Made by a program: the position numbers and the translations under genes. Under the pieces are notes generated by a model. It searched no databases. It had not been told where the DNA came from and saw only the letters and a list, made by a program, of their open reading frames with translations. A DNA stretch of 33,738 bases from Parachlorella kessleri (Eukaryota; Chlorophyta; Trebouxiophyceae; Chlorellales; Chlorellaceae). Below are positions 33,696-33,738 of the stretch, piece after piece (position 1 is the first letter of the stretch; every line of letters starts with the position of its first letter). The stretch covers positions 1-33,738 of the forward strand of contig BBXU01002331.1 in assembly GCA_001598975.1 (NCBI GenBank). The letters are read 5' to 3'.

Positions 33696-33738
33696 CACAT
33701 GCCTGGAGGGAGTGAGGCGTGTCGTGAGCGTGGAGGGA

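Overview
The window is nuclear DNA of a green alga (Chlorophyta), plausibly a trebouxiophyte-like lineage. The reasons are an SBP-box transcription factor (a family confined to green plants and algae), a plant-type cytochrome bc1 QCR10 subunit, dense GT-AG introns between short GC-rich exons, and TGTAA motifs (the chlorophyte poly(A) signal) downstream of several stops. Nothing looks prokaryotic: no operons, CRISPR arrays or insertion sequences, and I recognised no tRNA or rRNA. Gene models were built by joining exons by hand where splice sites, reading phase and protein family agree, so exon borders are predictions.

Layout, left to right. 39-1019 (-): 5' end of an MFS efflux transporter that runs off the left edge. 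1370-2906 (+): small coiled-coil protein, possibly kinetochore Mis14/NSL1, with a 17-nt micro-exon. 3494-4996 (-): complete PhzF-family epimerase-like enzyme. 4997-7470: about 2.5 kb with no convincing gene. 7471-9972 (-): SBP-domain transcription factor with an unresolved N-terminus. 10655-11185 (+): 58-aa QCR10-like subunit of complex III. 12183-12473 (-): doubtful hypothetical exon. 12584-15649 (+): RIB43A-like axonemal protein, much shorter than usual. 16397-18920 (-): RRM RNA-binding protein. 19170-25902 (+): complete UFL1, the E3 ligase for UFM1. 26718 to beyond the right edge (+): nucleoporin NUP93/NIC96.

The genes are ordinary eukaryotic housekeeping and regulatory genes (membrane export, cell division, respiration, transcription, cilia, UFMylation, nuclear pore) and do not form one pathway. 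I see no convincing new multi-gene system. The most notable points are a group of GC-AG introns in UFL1 and NUP93, two consecutive NUP93 introns that are stop-free multiples of three, a shortened RIB43A, unusual zinc-ligand spacing in the SBP domain, and the possible Mis14/NSL1 gene.
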